19,168 nucleotides of DNA from an uncultured Flavobacteriales bacterium (GTDB taxonomy: Bacteria; Bacteroidota; Bacteroidia; Flavobacteriales_E; Vicingaceae): contig CAJXRL010000020.1 in the NCBI GenBank assembly GCA_913059105.1, positions 1 to 19,168 on the forward strand, read 5' to 3'. Positions 8,364-15,826 of the stretch are shown one piece after another. Position 1 is the first letter of the stretch. Every line of letters begins with the position of its first letter. Made by a program: the position numbers and the translations under genes. The notes beneath the pieces were generated by a model. It worked only from the letters and a program-made list of their open reading frames with translations. It made no database searches and was not told the DNA's origin.

Positions 8364-8969
8364 ATGAAAAAGCTTCTCCTATTTTGTGTTCTAATTTTTA
8401 CCCAAATTCTTGCATTTAGCCAAAGTGAAAGATTATTAAGTTTTAGCGTCGTGCCAATTGATAATGACCAAAAAGCTCTTGTTAAATGGACAATGAGCGC
8501 AGGTTCTACTTGCTCTGATGTAGTGATAGAAAGAAGAGGGAGCGCTAGCGATTTTCAAGAAATTTATGTTTACCCAAGTATTTGCGGAGACGCTGATAGT
8601 GCCATATCTTATACGTGGATTGACCCTAACCCATTCAAAAAATTTACATCGTTTTATCGACTAAAACTTGATGAAATTGAGTTTTCTCTAGTTTCTGAGT
8701 TCAACTTCAATTCGAAATTGGGCGATAATAAAATTGTAATTTTCCCAAACCCCAATGATGGGTTTTTTACCGTAGATTTTGCGAATCCGGACAACGAAAA
8801 ATATAATATTATAATCTTTAAATCTGACGGAGCACAAATTTTTTCAGAAGAAAACTTATCTGGAAAATCTTATTCCGGAAAATTATCTTTTTTAAACGAT
8901 GGGGTTTATATTCTCAGGGTCGTATTGCAAAACAATGATTCTCGAACAATCAAACTATTTATCCGCTAA
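8364..8969 (+). CDS. Small T9SS type A cargo protein with Fn3-like domain
   Basis: A 201-residue secreted protein of unknown function. Residues 1-20 are a signal peptide (MKKLLLFCVLIFTQILAFSQ). Residues about 26-118 resemble the fibronectin-III-like module that often precedes T9SS tails: ALVKWTMSAG, VVIERRGSASDFQEI, YTWIDPNP and SFYRLKLDE; C50 and C74 could form a disulfide. Residues about 124-201 are a type A C-terminal sorting domain with IFPNPNDGFF, FLNDGVYILRV and the closing IKLFIR. After export through the T9SS the tail is normally removed and the protein anchored or released. Little is left besides these two modules, so it may be an adhesive or structural piece. It is divergent from the E2 gene; I see no clear TAnnTTTG promoter box upstream of it. 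Confidence 0.88.
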   Translation: MKKLLLFCVLIFTQILAFSQSERLLSFSVVPIDNDQKALVKWTMSAGSTCSDVVIERRGSASDFQEIYVYPSICGDADSAISYTWIDPNPFKKFTSFYRLKLDEIEFSLVSEFNFNSKLGDNKIVIFPNPNDGFFTVDFANPDNEKYNIIIFKSDGAQIFSEENLSGKSYSGKLSFLNDGVYILRVVLQNNDSRTIKLFIR

Positions 8970-9000
8970 ACATTCTGTCTTATAAGAAAGTCCCTTTTAT

Positions 9001-9008
9001 TACCTTTG
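9001..9008 (+). promoter_or_regulatory. Candidate -7 box for kbl
   Basis: TACCTTTG matches the TAnnTTTG consensus fully and would start transcription near 9013, leaving a leader of about 15 nt. The -33 region is weak: CTG at 8975-8977, 23 bp upstream, is the nearest candidate. Confidence 0.45.
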
Positions 9009-9027
9009 AATTCCAAAATGGAAAACG

Positions 9028-10218
9028 ATGTACGGAAAAATTAAAGAACACCTGCAAGCCGAACTTTCTGACTTAGAAAACGCTGGCTTATTTAAAAAAG
9101 AAAGAATTATTACTTCAGCTCAAGATGCTGTTATCAGATTGGATAGTGGTAAAGATGTTGTCAATTTCTGCGCTAACAATTATCTAGGGCTTTCTTCTCA
9201 CCCTCAAGTAGTAACCGCTGCAAAAACCGCACTTGACAGTCATGGTTTTGGTATGTCATCGGTAAGGTTTATTTGTGGTACACAAGACATACACAAAACG
9301 TTAGAGGCTAAACTTGCCGAATTCTGCGGAACGGAGGACACAATTTTATATGCTGCTGCATTTGATGCCAACGGCGGGGTATTCGAACCTCTCTTAGGTC
9401 CAGAAGATGCGATTATTTCTGATTCGCTAAATCACGCATCAATAATTGATGGAGTTAGACTTTGCAAAGCTGCTAGATACCGATATGCAAATAACGATAT
9501 GGCAGACTTGGAGGAACAATTAAAGAAAGCGCAAGATCAACGTTTTCGAATTATTGTTACAGATGGTGTTTTTTCGATGGACGGATATGTAGCACAATTA
9601 GACAAAATATGTGACCTAGCCGAAAAATATGACGCTATGGTGATGGTTGATGATTGTCATTCTCATGGGTTTATTGGTAAGACAGGAAGAGGTACAGCAG
9701 AGTATTGCAATGTTTTAGGGAGAGTCGACATTATTACAGGCACCCTAGGTAAAGCTTTAGGCGGTGCAATGGGAGGGTTTACAACCGGAAAGAAAGAAAT
9801 TATAGAAATGTTACGCCAACGTTCAAGACCTTATTTATTTTCTAATTCATTAGCTCCAGCAATTGTTGGAGCTTCAATTGCTGTGCTAGATCTATTAAAA
9901 GGGACAACGGCCTTTAGAGATAAGCTCATGGACAATGTTGCTTATTTCAAAGCTGGGGTAAAAGATGCTGGGTTTGATTTTAAGGATGGAGAATCAGCAA
10001 TTGTTCCAATAATGCTTTACGACGCGAAACTTTCTCAAGTGTTTGCAGATAAATTACTGGACGAAGGAATTTATGTAATTGGATTTTTCTTCCCTGTAGT
10101 TCCAAAAGAGCAAGCAAGAATAAGGGTTCAACTTTCAGCCGCTCATGAAAAAGAACATTTGGATAAAGCAATTACTGCCTTTACTAAAATTGGGAAAGAG
10201 CTAGGAGTTATAAAATAG
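9028..10218 (+). CDS. kbl: Glycine C-acetyltransferase (2-amino-3-ketobutyrate CoA ligase)
   Basis: PLP enzyme of the alpha-oxoamine synthase family that cleaves 2-amino-3-ketobutyrate with CoA to glycine and acetyl-CoA, the second step of threonine breakdown. It has 396 residues against 398 in E. coli Kbl and can be followed against it nearly end to end: FKKERIITSAQDA, NFCANNYLGLSSHP, HGFGMSSVRFICGTQD, DALNHASIIDGVRLCKA (here with SDSLNH), YRYANNDM, TDGVFSMDG, and ITGTLGKALGG carrying the PLP lysine K242. FSNSLAPAIV and the RIRVQLSAAH end are also present. The partner threonine dehydrogenase gene is not in the window. A short overlapping ATG frame (9018..9044, eight codons) lies across its start. 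Transcription ends at the strong hairpin after the stop codon. Confidence 0.98.
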   Translation: MYGKIKEHLQAELSDLENAGLFKKERIITSAQDAVIRLDSGKDVVNFCANNYLGLSSHPQVVTAAKTALDSHGFGMSSVRFICGTQDIHKTLEAKLAEFCGTEDTILYAAAFDANGGVFEPLLGPEDAIISDSLNHASIIDGVRLCKAARYRYANNDMADLEEQLKKAQDQRFRIIVTDGVFSMDGYVAQLDKICDLAEKYDAMVMVDDCHSHGFIGKTGRGTAEYCNVLGRVDIITGTLGKALGGAMGGFTTGKKEIIEMLRQRSRPYLFSNSLAPAIVGASIAVLDLLKGTTAFRDKLMDNVAYFKAGVKDAGFDFKDGESAIVPIMLYDAKLSQVFADKLLDEGIYVIGFFFPVVPKEQARIRVQLSAAHEKEHLDKAITAFTKIGKELGVIK

Positions 10219-10235
10219 AATAACAAAAAATTAAA

Positions 10236-10279
10236 CATAAAAAACCCCTCGATGAATGCTCATCGAGGGGTTTTTTATG
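10236..10279. terminator. Bidirectional intrinsic terminator
   Basis: A perfect inverted repeat with 20-bp arms (10236-10255 and 10260-10279) and a 4-nt loop ATGC. The GC-rich core CCCCTCGATGA/TCATCGAGGGG is flanked by six A on one side and six T on the other, so it works as a terminator in both directions. It lies between the convergent kbl and PpiD-like genes and would serve both, including the end of the large minus-strand cluster. Confidence 0.95.
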
Positions 10280-10297
10280 TTTTAAGAATTATTGCTT

Positions 10298-12364
10298 TTA
10301 ATAAAACTTAGATCTGTTATCTATAAGATTTGATTTTTCTTTTAAAGCATTGTAAACAGAACCGTTGTCAACTCGTGATGAAATTGCTCTGAATTCATTT
10401 TGTCTTATTTGAGTCAAGTTTGCCTCGCCTGCGTCTACATTCTTATCAACCGATACAACAAACACACCACTATTCCCTGCAATTGGTTGACTTAATTGAC
10501 CTGGCGTTAACGCCCAAGCTGCACCAACGACACTCGGCTCTAATCCAATACCTGCAATTGCTGGACTTGCAAAGGTTACGTTTGCATTTTCAACAGACAA
10601 ACCTGTTTTCCCTGCAAGCGATCCAATATCACTAGCGTCCGCTAACTCTTTCTTTAAAATTTCAGATTTCTTCTCTTGCCTTGCTAAAAATTCCACTCTG
10701 TTTCTTACTTTTTCTAAGGGAGCGGCTCCTTCTTCATCAACATTCTCAACTATTGCAACTACAAATGCTCCTTCGACATCCTTCGCTTCTGAAACATCTC
10801 CTTCCGCAGCAGTTTGTGTCCATCTTGCTAAGTCTCTTGAAGAACCTAAACCTTGAACCAAATTGTCTTTCTCAGATAATACTGCAGACCGTTGCTGAAG
10901 ATTGTTATTAGTCAATTCTTCTCTGAACGATTCAATATCTGTTACATTTATCGAAAAGCTATTTGCTTGATTAAATAAATCAGCATATGTCCCTTTACTT
11001 GGCTTTACTTCACGCGTGATTGTTGCAATTTGAATCTTTTTAACAGCTGGTAATTTTTCAGTAACTTTCATTATATGAAAACCAATTTGGCTCTCTACCT
11101 TCATTACTTTGTCTATTTCACCAGAAAAAGCTGCATCGTTAATTCCAGGTAACATAAACCCTTCGGCAAACCAATCTAAATCCCCACCTTTCTCAGCAGA
11201 TTGTTTATCGTCTGAGAGAGAAAGCAAAGACTCATATGATGCTCCGTTTTGTAGAGCATTCATTATACTGTCTGCAGTTTTTTCAGCAACTTCTTTTGTT
11301 CTATTTTGAGAGCTAATTAAAATGTGACTAGCTCTTACAGAGTCTGGCGCCATTTTAGTTGCTTTAACTTTAGAAATAGACCAAGTATTACCTGCTAATT
11401 TAGGCGCTTCAACAAAAGCAGAATCTTTATCCCAAAGTGAAGTGTCTGCTCCAACAGGTGCGTTTGTTTTTGAATAAAATACTGGAATGAAATTCTGGTC
11501 TGAATTTGCATTAACGAAAGTAGAGTCGTTGGCATTTGTCTGAAATTCCAAATAAATTTTATCTACCCATTCTTTTGTTTCTGCTTGATCTTCTATGGAC
11601 GGAACTATAGGGAAATAAGCATAAGCTATTTTTCTGTTAGCCTTTTGTTCGTAATCAGCCTTTGTTTTATTGTAAAAAGCGGACAACTCAGATTCTGACA
11701 CTTCAACTGAAGCATCATCTATTGAAGTATATGGCTTATAGATATACTTAAAAGCCATGGCTCCGTTACTCTCGTTGTTTTTTGCTTTTGCAAATGCAGA
11801 AGGAGTATAAATACCTTTTTTAACTAACGTATTGTATTTATCCATTCTATGGTTTCTCTTCAACGCTCTTTCAAAATCTACCCATTGTGCTTTGGTAGTT
11901 TCGTCATTATTCAAATTTTGAAGAAATTGAATTACAGCATTTCTATTAAACTGTCCAGTACTAGGATCTGTAAACGATTGACGAACTTGAGGGTGTGGAT
12001 TGTCTCCACTTACCAAATCCATCAATTCTTTAGTTGTCACCTTGATTCCCAACTCTTCGAGCTGCTCTCCAACTAAAATATCTGAACTCATTTCCGCCCA
12101 AACTGACTCTCTAATTGTCGATTTAGTCCTTTCATCAAGCTCTTGCTGAGTTTGCTTTTGGTAATTTTCATACCCTTTTTGCACTTTGTACTCAAACTCT
12201 TGAGGTGAGATTTGTTGTCCATTTATCTCTGCAATACTTACCGGAGCTTGTTGTCCGTTTGAATTTGCAGAAAAGTATTCTGTCAGCATGAAAGCTAGTA
12301 ATGCTATACCAATTATGATTAACACTAAGAACGATTGCTCTCTTATTTTTCCAATTATTGCCAT
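10298..12364 (-). CDS. Membrane-anchored periplasmic peptidyl-prolyl isomerase (PpiD-like)
   Basis: A SurA/PpiD-type folding factor of 688 residues. Residues 1-10 are a short cytoplasmic tail (MAIIGKIREQ) and about 11-30 a single membrane anchor. A SurA_N-like chaperone region follows (INGQQISPQEFEYKV), and a parvulin rotamase domain sits at about 344-437: RASHILISS, GGDLDWFAEGFMLPG and GFHIMKVTEK. A second, degenerate rotamase-like C-terminal region is possible. It should assist outer-membrane protein folding in the periplasm. The start at 12364 is preferred over an in-frame codon three residues upstream because the family begins with this MA-I-x-KIR pattern. It is the last gene of the cluster, separated from the CNNM gene by 104 bp holding a promoter-like motif, and ends at the bidirectional terminator. 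Confidence 0.92.
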   Translation of the reverse strand: MAIIGKIREQSFLVLIIIGIALLAFMLTEYFSANSNGQQAPVSIAEINGQQISPQEFEYKVQKGYENYQKQTQQELDERTKSTIRESVWAEMSSDILVGEQLEELGIKVTTKELMDLVSGDNPHPQVRQSFTDPSTGQFNRNAVIQFLQNLNNDETTKAQWVDFERALKRNHRMDKYNTLVKKGIYTPSAFAKAKNNESNGAMAFKYIYKPYTSIDDASVEVSESELSAFYNKTKADYEQKANRKIAYAYFPIVPSIEDQAETKEWVDKIYLEFQTNANDSTFVNANSDQNFIPVFYSKTNAPVGADTSLWDKDSAFVEAPKLAGNTWSISKVKATKMAPDSVRASHILISSQNRTKEVAEKTADSIMNALQNGASYESLLSLSDDKQSAEKGGDLDWFAEGFMLPGINDAAFSGEIDKVMKVESQIGFHIMKVTEKLPAVKKIQIATITREVKPSKGTYADLFNQANSFSINVTDIESFREELTNNNLQQRSAVLSEKDNLVQGLGSSRDLARWTQTAAEGDVSEAKDVEGAFVVAIVENVDEEGAAPLEKVRNRVEFLARQEKKSEILKKELADASDIGSLAGKTGLSVENANVTFASPAIAGIGLEPSVVGAAWALTPGQLSQPIAGNSGVFVVSVDKNVDAGEANLTQIRQNEFRAISSRVDNGSVYNALKEKSNLIDNRSKFY

Positions 12365-12390
12365 TGAAATCAATTAAAAATTTAGGAGTG

Positions 12391-12419
12391 CGAATATACG
12401 ATAGTAAACTGAATTACAA
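12391..12419 (-). promoter_or_regulatory. Candidate promoter for the PpiD-like gene
   Basis: On the minus strand TTG (12419-12417) is followed by an 18-bp spacer and TATATTCG (12398-12391), one base off the TAnnTTTG box. The leader to the ATG at 12364 would be about 20-25 nt. The 104-bp gap between the two genes, the longest in this cluster, favours a separate start, but the match is imperfect. Confidence 0.35.
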
Positions 12420-12468
12420 GAGCAATAAGAACGCTTATTTTAAGGCTTGCAGCGAAGGGCCTTATAAC

Positions 12469-13737
12469 CTATTTATCCTCTTCCAAAACCTTCAAGTGAA
12501 CAAGGTCTATTTTGTTTTGGAGAACCTTTTTTACCGTGAACACAAATTGGTCTTTTTGAATTTGTTCGTTCATGGTAGGAATACTCTCAAAAGTGTCTAT
12601 AATTAAACCTGCAATAGTTTCATAATTATCTGATTCCGGCAAACCTAAATTATATTCGTTGTTCAAATAATCCACTTCTAATCGCGCTGCAAAAAGAAAT
12701 TCGTTGCCATTAATTTTAGTTTCAACCAAAACTTCCTTGTCGTGTTCATCTTCAATTTCGCCAAATATTTCTTCTATAATATCTTCAATGGTCACAATCC
12801 CTGCTGTTCCACCAAATTCATCTACAACAACTGCAATACTCCGTTTTTGCTGAATAAATATTTCCAATATTTCATTCGCTTGCATTGACATTGGAATGAT
12901 AGGCATTGGCAATAAGATTGACTTTATGCTTTCAGGTTTCTTAAACAATTCAAAAGAGTGAGTATAACCTATAATGTTATCAATGTTGTCTTTATATATT
13001 AATATTTTAGAAAGTCCGGTTTCAATGAATTTATCTTTCAACTTTTCAAGATTATCTTCCATTTCAAGCGCTACAATTTCTGTTCTTGGAATCATGCATT
13101 CTCGTGCTTTGACCTTGGAAAAATCAAGTGCATTCTGAAAAATCTGAATTTCATGATCAACTTCTTCTTGAGATAAAGTGTGTTCTGCCCCTTCCTTCAA
13201 GTAATGCTCTAAATCTATTCTTCCAAAGTTCAAATCCTCTTCAGAACTAAGTTGAGGTGAGAATATTTTTATCAACAGTTCTGAAATTCCAATAACCAAA
13301 AGCATTGGAAGAAACATAATCCAATAAATAATAAAGAGCGGCAACGCAAAAAAGCGCAGCATCAAATTTGGGTTTATTTTAAAAAGGGTTTTAGGCAAAA
13401 ACTCTGCAGTAACAAGAATTATAAGAGTTGAAATAATGGTTTGGGAGAGCAAAATTACTAACTCACTATCAGAATAAGTAGCAATTCTAGGCTCTAATAT
13501 TTTTGCCATAAAAATCCCGTAAACTACCAAGGCAATATTATTTCCAACCAACATTGCACCAATAAACCTTGAAGGGCGCTTTAGAAAATTAGAAATAATT
13601 TTTGCGAAAAAGTCCCCTTGCTTACCATCTAACTCAATTTTTAACTTATTGGCTGATATAAAAGCAATTTCCATCCCTGAAAAGAAAGCCGAAAAAACAA
13701 GCGTACTGAGGATGATTCCCCATTGGTAACTGTCCAT
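12469..13737 (-). CDS. CNNM/CorC (hemolysin-family) membrane protein with CBS pair
   Basis: A 422-residue inner-membrane protein of the CNNM/CorC class, linked in the literature to Mg transport. Residues 1-185 are the CNNM (DUF21) membrane domain, with FSGMEIAFISANKLK (18-33), RPSRFIGAMLVGNNIA (54-69) and three or four hydrophobic spans. A CBS-domain pair lies at about 210-335, opening with MIPRTEIVAL and containing VVVDEFGGTAGIVTIEDIIEEIFGEIEDEHD. A CorC/HlyC C-terminal domain is at about 342-420. GldE, the gliding-motility protein, has the same architecture, but in flavobacteria it sits with gldD and ssb; here the neighbours are lptC and a PpiD-like gene. This is therefore more likely the second paralogue, usually annotated simply as hemolysin family protein. 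It starts 14 bp after the small membrane-protein gene. Confidence 0.92.
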   Translation of the reverse strand: MDSYQWGIILSTLVFSAFFSGMEIAFISANKLKIELDGKQGDFFAKIISNFLKRPSRFIGAMLVGNNIALVVYGIFMAKILEPRIATYSDSELVILLSQTIISTLIILVTAEFLPKTLFKINPNLMLRFFALPLFIIYWIMFLPMLLVIGISELLIKIFSPQLSSEEDLNFGRIDLEHYLKEGAEHTLSQEEVDHEIQIFQNALDFSKVKARECMIPRTEIVALEMEDNLEKLKDKFIETGLSKILIYKDNIDNIIGYTHSFELFKKPESIKSILLPMPIIPMSMQANEILEIFIQQKRSIAVVVDEFGGTAGIVTIEDIIEEIFGEIEDEHDKEVLVETKINGNEFLFAARLEVDYLNNEYNLGLPESDNYETIAGLIIDTFESIPTMNEQIQKDQFVFTVKKVLQNKIDLVHLKVLEEDK

Positions 13738-13751
13738 GAATCAAATATAAC

Positions 13752-13958
13752 TTATTTCCCCTTTTTCTCCGCTTCTCTCTCATGAAACATCCTTTGTTTT
13801 CTTCGCATGACAAAAAGGAAGATAGCAATAACAGAAAATCCAAAAAAGTAGAGTGCATCATAGATGCTATTCTTAATTGACCAATAGATTGCAATCAGGA
13901 AGGTAGCGACCGCAATTACCAGCCAAGCCTTTTCCATAAACTTTATAACTTTAATCAT
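13752..13958 (-). CDS. Small two-span membrane protein, unknown function
   Basis: A 68-residue protein starting MIKVIKFMEKAWLVIAVATF. Two hydrophobic segments, about 11-27 and 36-52, are followed by a strongly charged tail (RRKQRMFHEREAEKKGK). With positive charge before the first span and after the second, both ends are likely cytoplasmic. A TTG codon two residues earlier (13964) is possible, but the ATG at 13958 is the simpler start; it overlaps the lptC end by 8 bp. I do not recognise a named family. The tight packing between lptC and the CNNM gene and the balanced hydrophobic/charged layout argue that it is a real gene and not chance. Confidence 0.75.
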   Translation of the reverse strand: MIKVIKFMEKAWLVIAVATFLIAIYWSIKNSIYDALYFFGFSVIAIFLFVMRRKQRMFHEREAEKKGK

Positions 13959-14520
13959 TTTCAATGTTGATTATTCCACTAGGTTGAAGAATTCTGTATT
14001 CCGTAAAGTCTTGGTTAGAAATTAGACCAGTTCCCATAATTATTTGATCTACCGTCGTAATCTTCACAAATACATCCGATGTAATTTGCTCTGTTTTCTT
14101 ATCCCAGAGTAGCTCCTCTGTATTCAACTGTTCGCCTTTCTCATTCACCACAATTACATTTTCACGAGCTTGCATTTTATTTGCATAAGTTGAATCAATG
14201 GCATAGTTGGAAGTAAGTTTTGTAGTTACATTCATTTCTTTGTCAAAAATTTTCACTTCTACACCCTCTTGCATTTCGTTATAATGTTTTTCACCCCCGT
14301 ATTGATGTAACAAAGGAGCATTCAATTGAAAAACTACATTCCCACTTGTGCTGTACATTACCTCTACATGTTTCACAACTTGATCGGGTAAAATTTCTGT
14401 ATTATCGTATTTTTTAACCTCTTCTAAGTCGTTAGAACACGAAAAAAGCATCCCAAAAAGTACCGGTAAAAGGTATTTTAAGTAGATGCTTTTGACTTTT
14501 AAAATGAGTGTTCTTTTCAA
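13951..14520 (-). CDS. lptC: LptC-like LPS export periplasmic (lipo)protein
   Basis: LptC joins the LptB2FG transporter to LptA in the periplasmic LPS bridge. This 189-residue protein has a lipoprotein-type signal, YLLPVLFGMLFSCSND with the lipid-attachment Cys at 28, as Bacteroidota LptC proteins often do instead of the E. coli membrane anchor. The rest is a beta-jellyroll pattern: VVKHVEVMYSTSGNVVFQLNAP, YNEMQEGVEVKIFDKE, NYAIDSTYANKMQARENVIVVNEKGEQL, LLWDKKTEQITSDVFVKI. The start is a TTG placed directly after the in-frame TAA of the TPR gene; no ATG lies before the signal sequence, so reinitiation is likely. The family call is good. The symbol is given on the basis of this fold and of the neighbourhood. 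Confidence 0.85.
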   Translation of the reverse strand: MKRTLILKVKSIYLKYLLPVLFGMLFSCSNDLEEVKKYDNTEILPDQVVKHVEVMYSTSGNVVFQLNAPLLHQYGGEKHYNEMQEGVEVKIFDKEMNVTTKLTSNYAIDSTYANKMQARENVIVVNEKGEQLNTEELLWDKKTEQITSDVFVKITTVDQIIMGTGLISNQDFTEYRILQPSGIINIEND

Positions 14521-15816
14521 TTAAAATCTAGCTTTTGTAGATTCTCCAATCCAACAACCAATGTTTATTGTATCTCCTGCTTTTGTTCCCCCGAAGAAAC
14601 AATCTTCCTGAGTTGGGAAGTATTTTTTATAGGTAGCAATTTTGCCATTTGCTTTTCCCGAAACTGAAGGGTCAATAGCCTTTGCTTTACCATAGTAATC
14701 CGCCGCTAACCAATAAATTGCTTTCTGCTTACAGGCATCTTCTCCACCACATGATGAACTTGAGGCAATCATATCTCCAATCATCAGGTAAGGTAAACCC
14801 CAACCACTTCTAAAGCTAGCCGCTTTTCTGGCATTTGATCTTGCTGCCCCAAATTTTCCGGTACTTCTTTGTGATTCTGCCAACTCTATGTAATAATCAG
14901 CCTTTTTTGTTTCATCTGTTGCAAGGTCAATTGCTTGTTGAAAGAACTTTTCTGCTGCTCCAAACTCCTTGTTTTTCAAACTCGTAATTCCCATTTTTTC
15001 GGCAGAAACTGAAGAAGGATTAGAAGCGTGCATTTCTTTCGCTATAATGAAGAATATTGGTGCATCAGTGCAATTTTTTTTGTCCAGTATTTCAGCTGTT
15101 GTTGCCATCCACGTAGAATCTGCTTTGTTTTCCTCAAAACCTTCTTCCGCCATTTTAACAAGAACTTCACAACTTAAATAAGGAGTTGCCATGTCATTCA
15201 CACTTTTTTGCGCTTTGACATAATATACTTGTGGAAACTTCCCTTCGTATTTAGCAACGTTAATTGCTAAAATATCTGTCAACTGTCCAAAAATATTAAC
15301 CACATCTTCAGGAGTTTTCTTTCCTGCTTTTTCCATCAATACAGCTGCATTCATGTAAGAAGCAATTGTTCCAGCTTCAGAAAAATTCCCTCCTTCATTT
15401 ACTGCGCTTTCTAATACTGCAAATGGCAACTCTGGTTGGTCGCTTCTATAGCGTAAAAGATCTGTTCCTTTTCTTCCGTCTACTCTTCCTTTGTTACTCC
15501 CAAAATTTTCTTTCCTTCGGTCGTAAACTGTTAATAAAGAATCTACAATTTGAGATTTTTCTGCTTCTGTCTTTGCTTTACGTTCTCTTCTTTTCAATAA
15601 AGCTACTCCATCAACATACATTTTTTGCGAAGATGAAGGACATATGTCATAAGCTACTTTCCAGTACTTGTATGCATCGTTGTACATCTTTTGCTTATAA
15701 TAATCTTTATAAAGCGAAAGGTTCTCAATACATTTCACACTATCCGCGCCATACTTCTGACCGAATGTGCTTCCTGCCATCAAGGCTACAATCATTAATA
15801 ATCCTAATTTCTTCAT
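14521..15816 (-). CDS. Exported TPR-repeat protein, unknown role
   Basis: A 431-residue secreted protein. The signal peptide is MKKLGLLMIVALMAGSTFGQ; for this reason the ATG at 15816 is chosen over an in-frame ATG at 15861, which would bury the signal and overlap the previous gene. The N-terminal third has helical, TPR-like sequence (YNDAYKYWKVAYDICPSSSQKMYVDG). A clearer TPR pair lies in the C-terminal third: LKNKEFGAAEKFFQQAIDLATD, then YYIELAESQRSTGKFGAARSNARKAASF and IYWLAADYYGKAKAIDP. Several Cys are scattered through it and may form disulfides. The C-terminus is CFFGGTKAGDTINIGCWIGE, not a T9SS tail. It lies 10 bp after the barrel gene and abuts lptC, suggesting a periplasmic scaffold in outer-membrane assembly. 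That role is inferred only from position. Confidence 0.85.
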   Translation of the reverse strand: MKKLGLLMIVALMAGSTFGQKYGADSVKCIENLSLYKDYYKQKMYNDAYKYWKVAYDICPSSSQKMYVDGVALLKRRERKAKTEAEKSQIVDSLLTVYDRRKENFGSNKGRVDGRKGTDLLRYRSDQPELPFAVLESAVNEGGNFSEAGTIASYMNAAVLMEKAGKKTPEDVVNIFGQLTDILAINVAKYEGKFPQVYYVKAQKSVNDMATPYLSCEVLVKMAEEGFEENKADSTWMATTAEILDKKNCTDAPIFFIIAKEMHASNPSSVSAEKMGITSLKNKEFGAAEKFFQQAIDLATDETKKADYYIELAESQRSTGKFGAARSNARKAASFRSGWGLPYLMIGDMIASSSSCGGEDACKQKAIYWLAADYYGKAKAIDPSVSGKANGKIATYKKYFPTQEDCFFGGTKAGDTINIGCWIGESTKARF

Positions 15817-15826
15817 GTTTATTTTT

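Noticed and set aside
10420..10911. Two plus-strand frames rich in Leu, Gln and His opposite the PpiD-like gene
   Set aside because: Complement shadows of a confirmed gene, with low-complexity composition and no domain signal.
12420..12468. Terminator hairpin between the CNNM and PpiD-like genes
   Set aside because: Only short imperfect stems (TAAGGC/GCCTTA and AATAAG/CTTATT) without a T tract are present.
12469..13737. Identification of the CNNM gene as gldE
   Set aside because: The architecture agrees, but the gldD/ssb neighbourhood is absent and this position next to a PpiD-like gene is that of the other paralogue.
13646..13894. 82-codon minus-strand frame overlapping the small membrane protein and the CNNM gene start
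   Set aside because: Out of frame with both neighbours; its composition is that of a shadow, and the two real genes explain the region.
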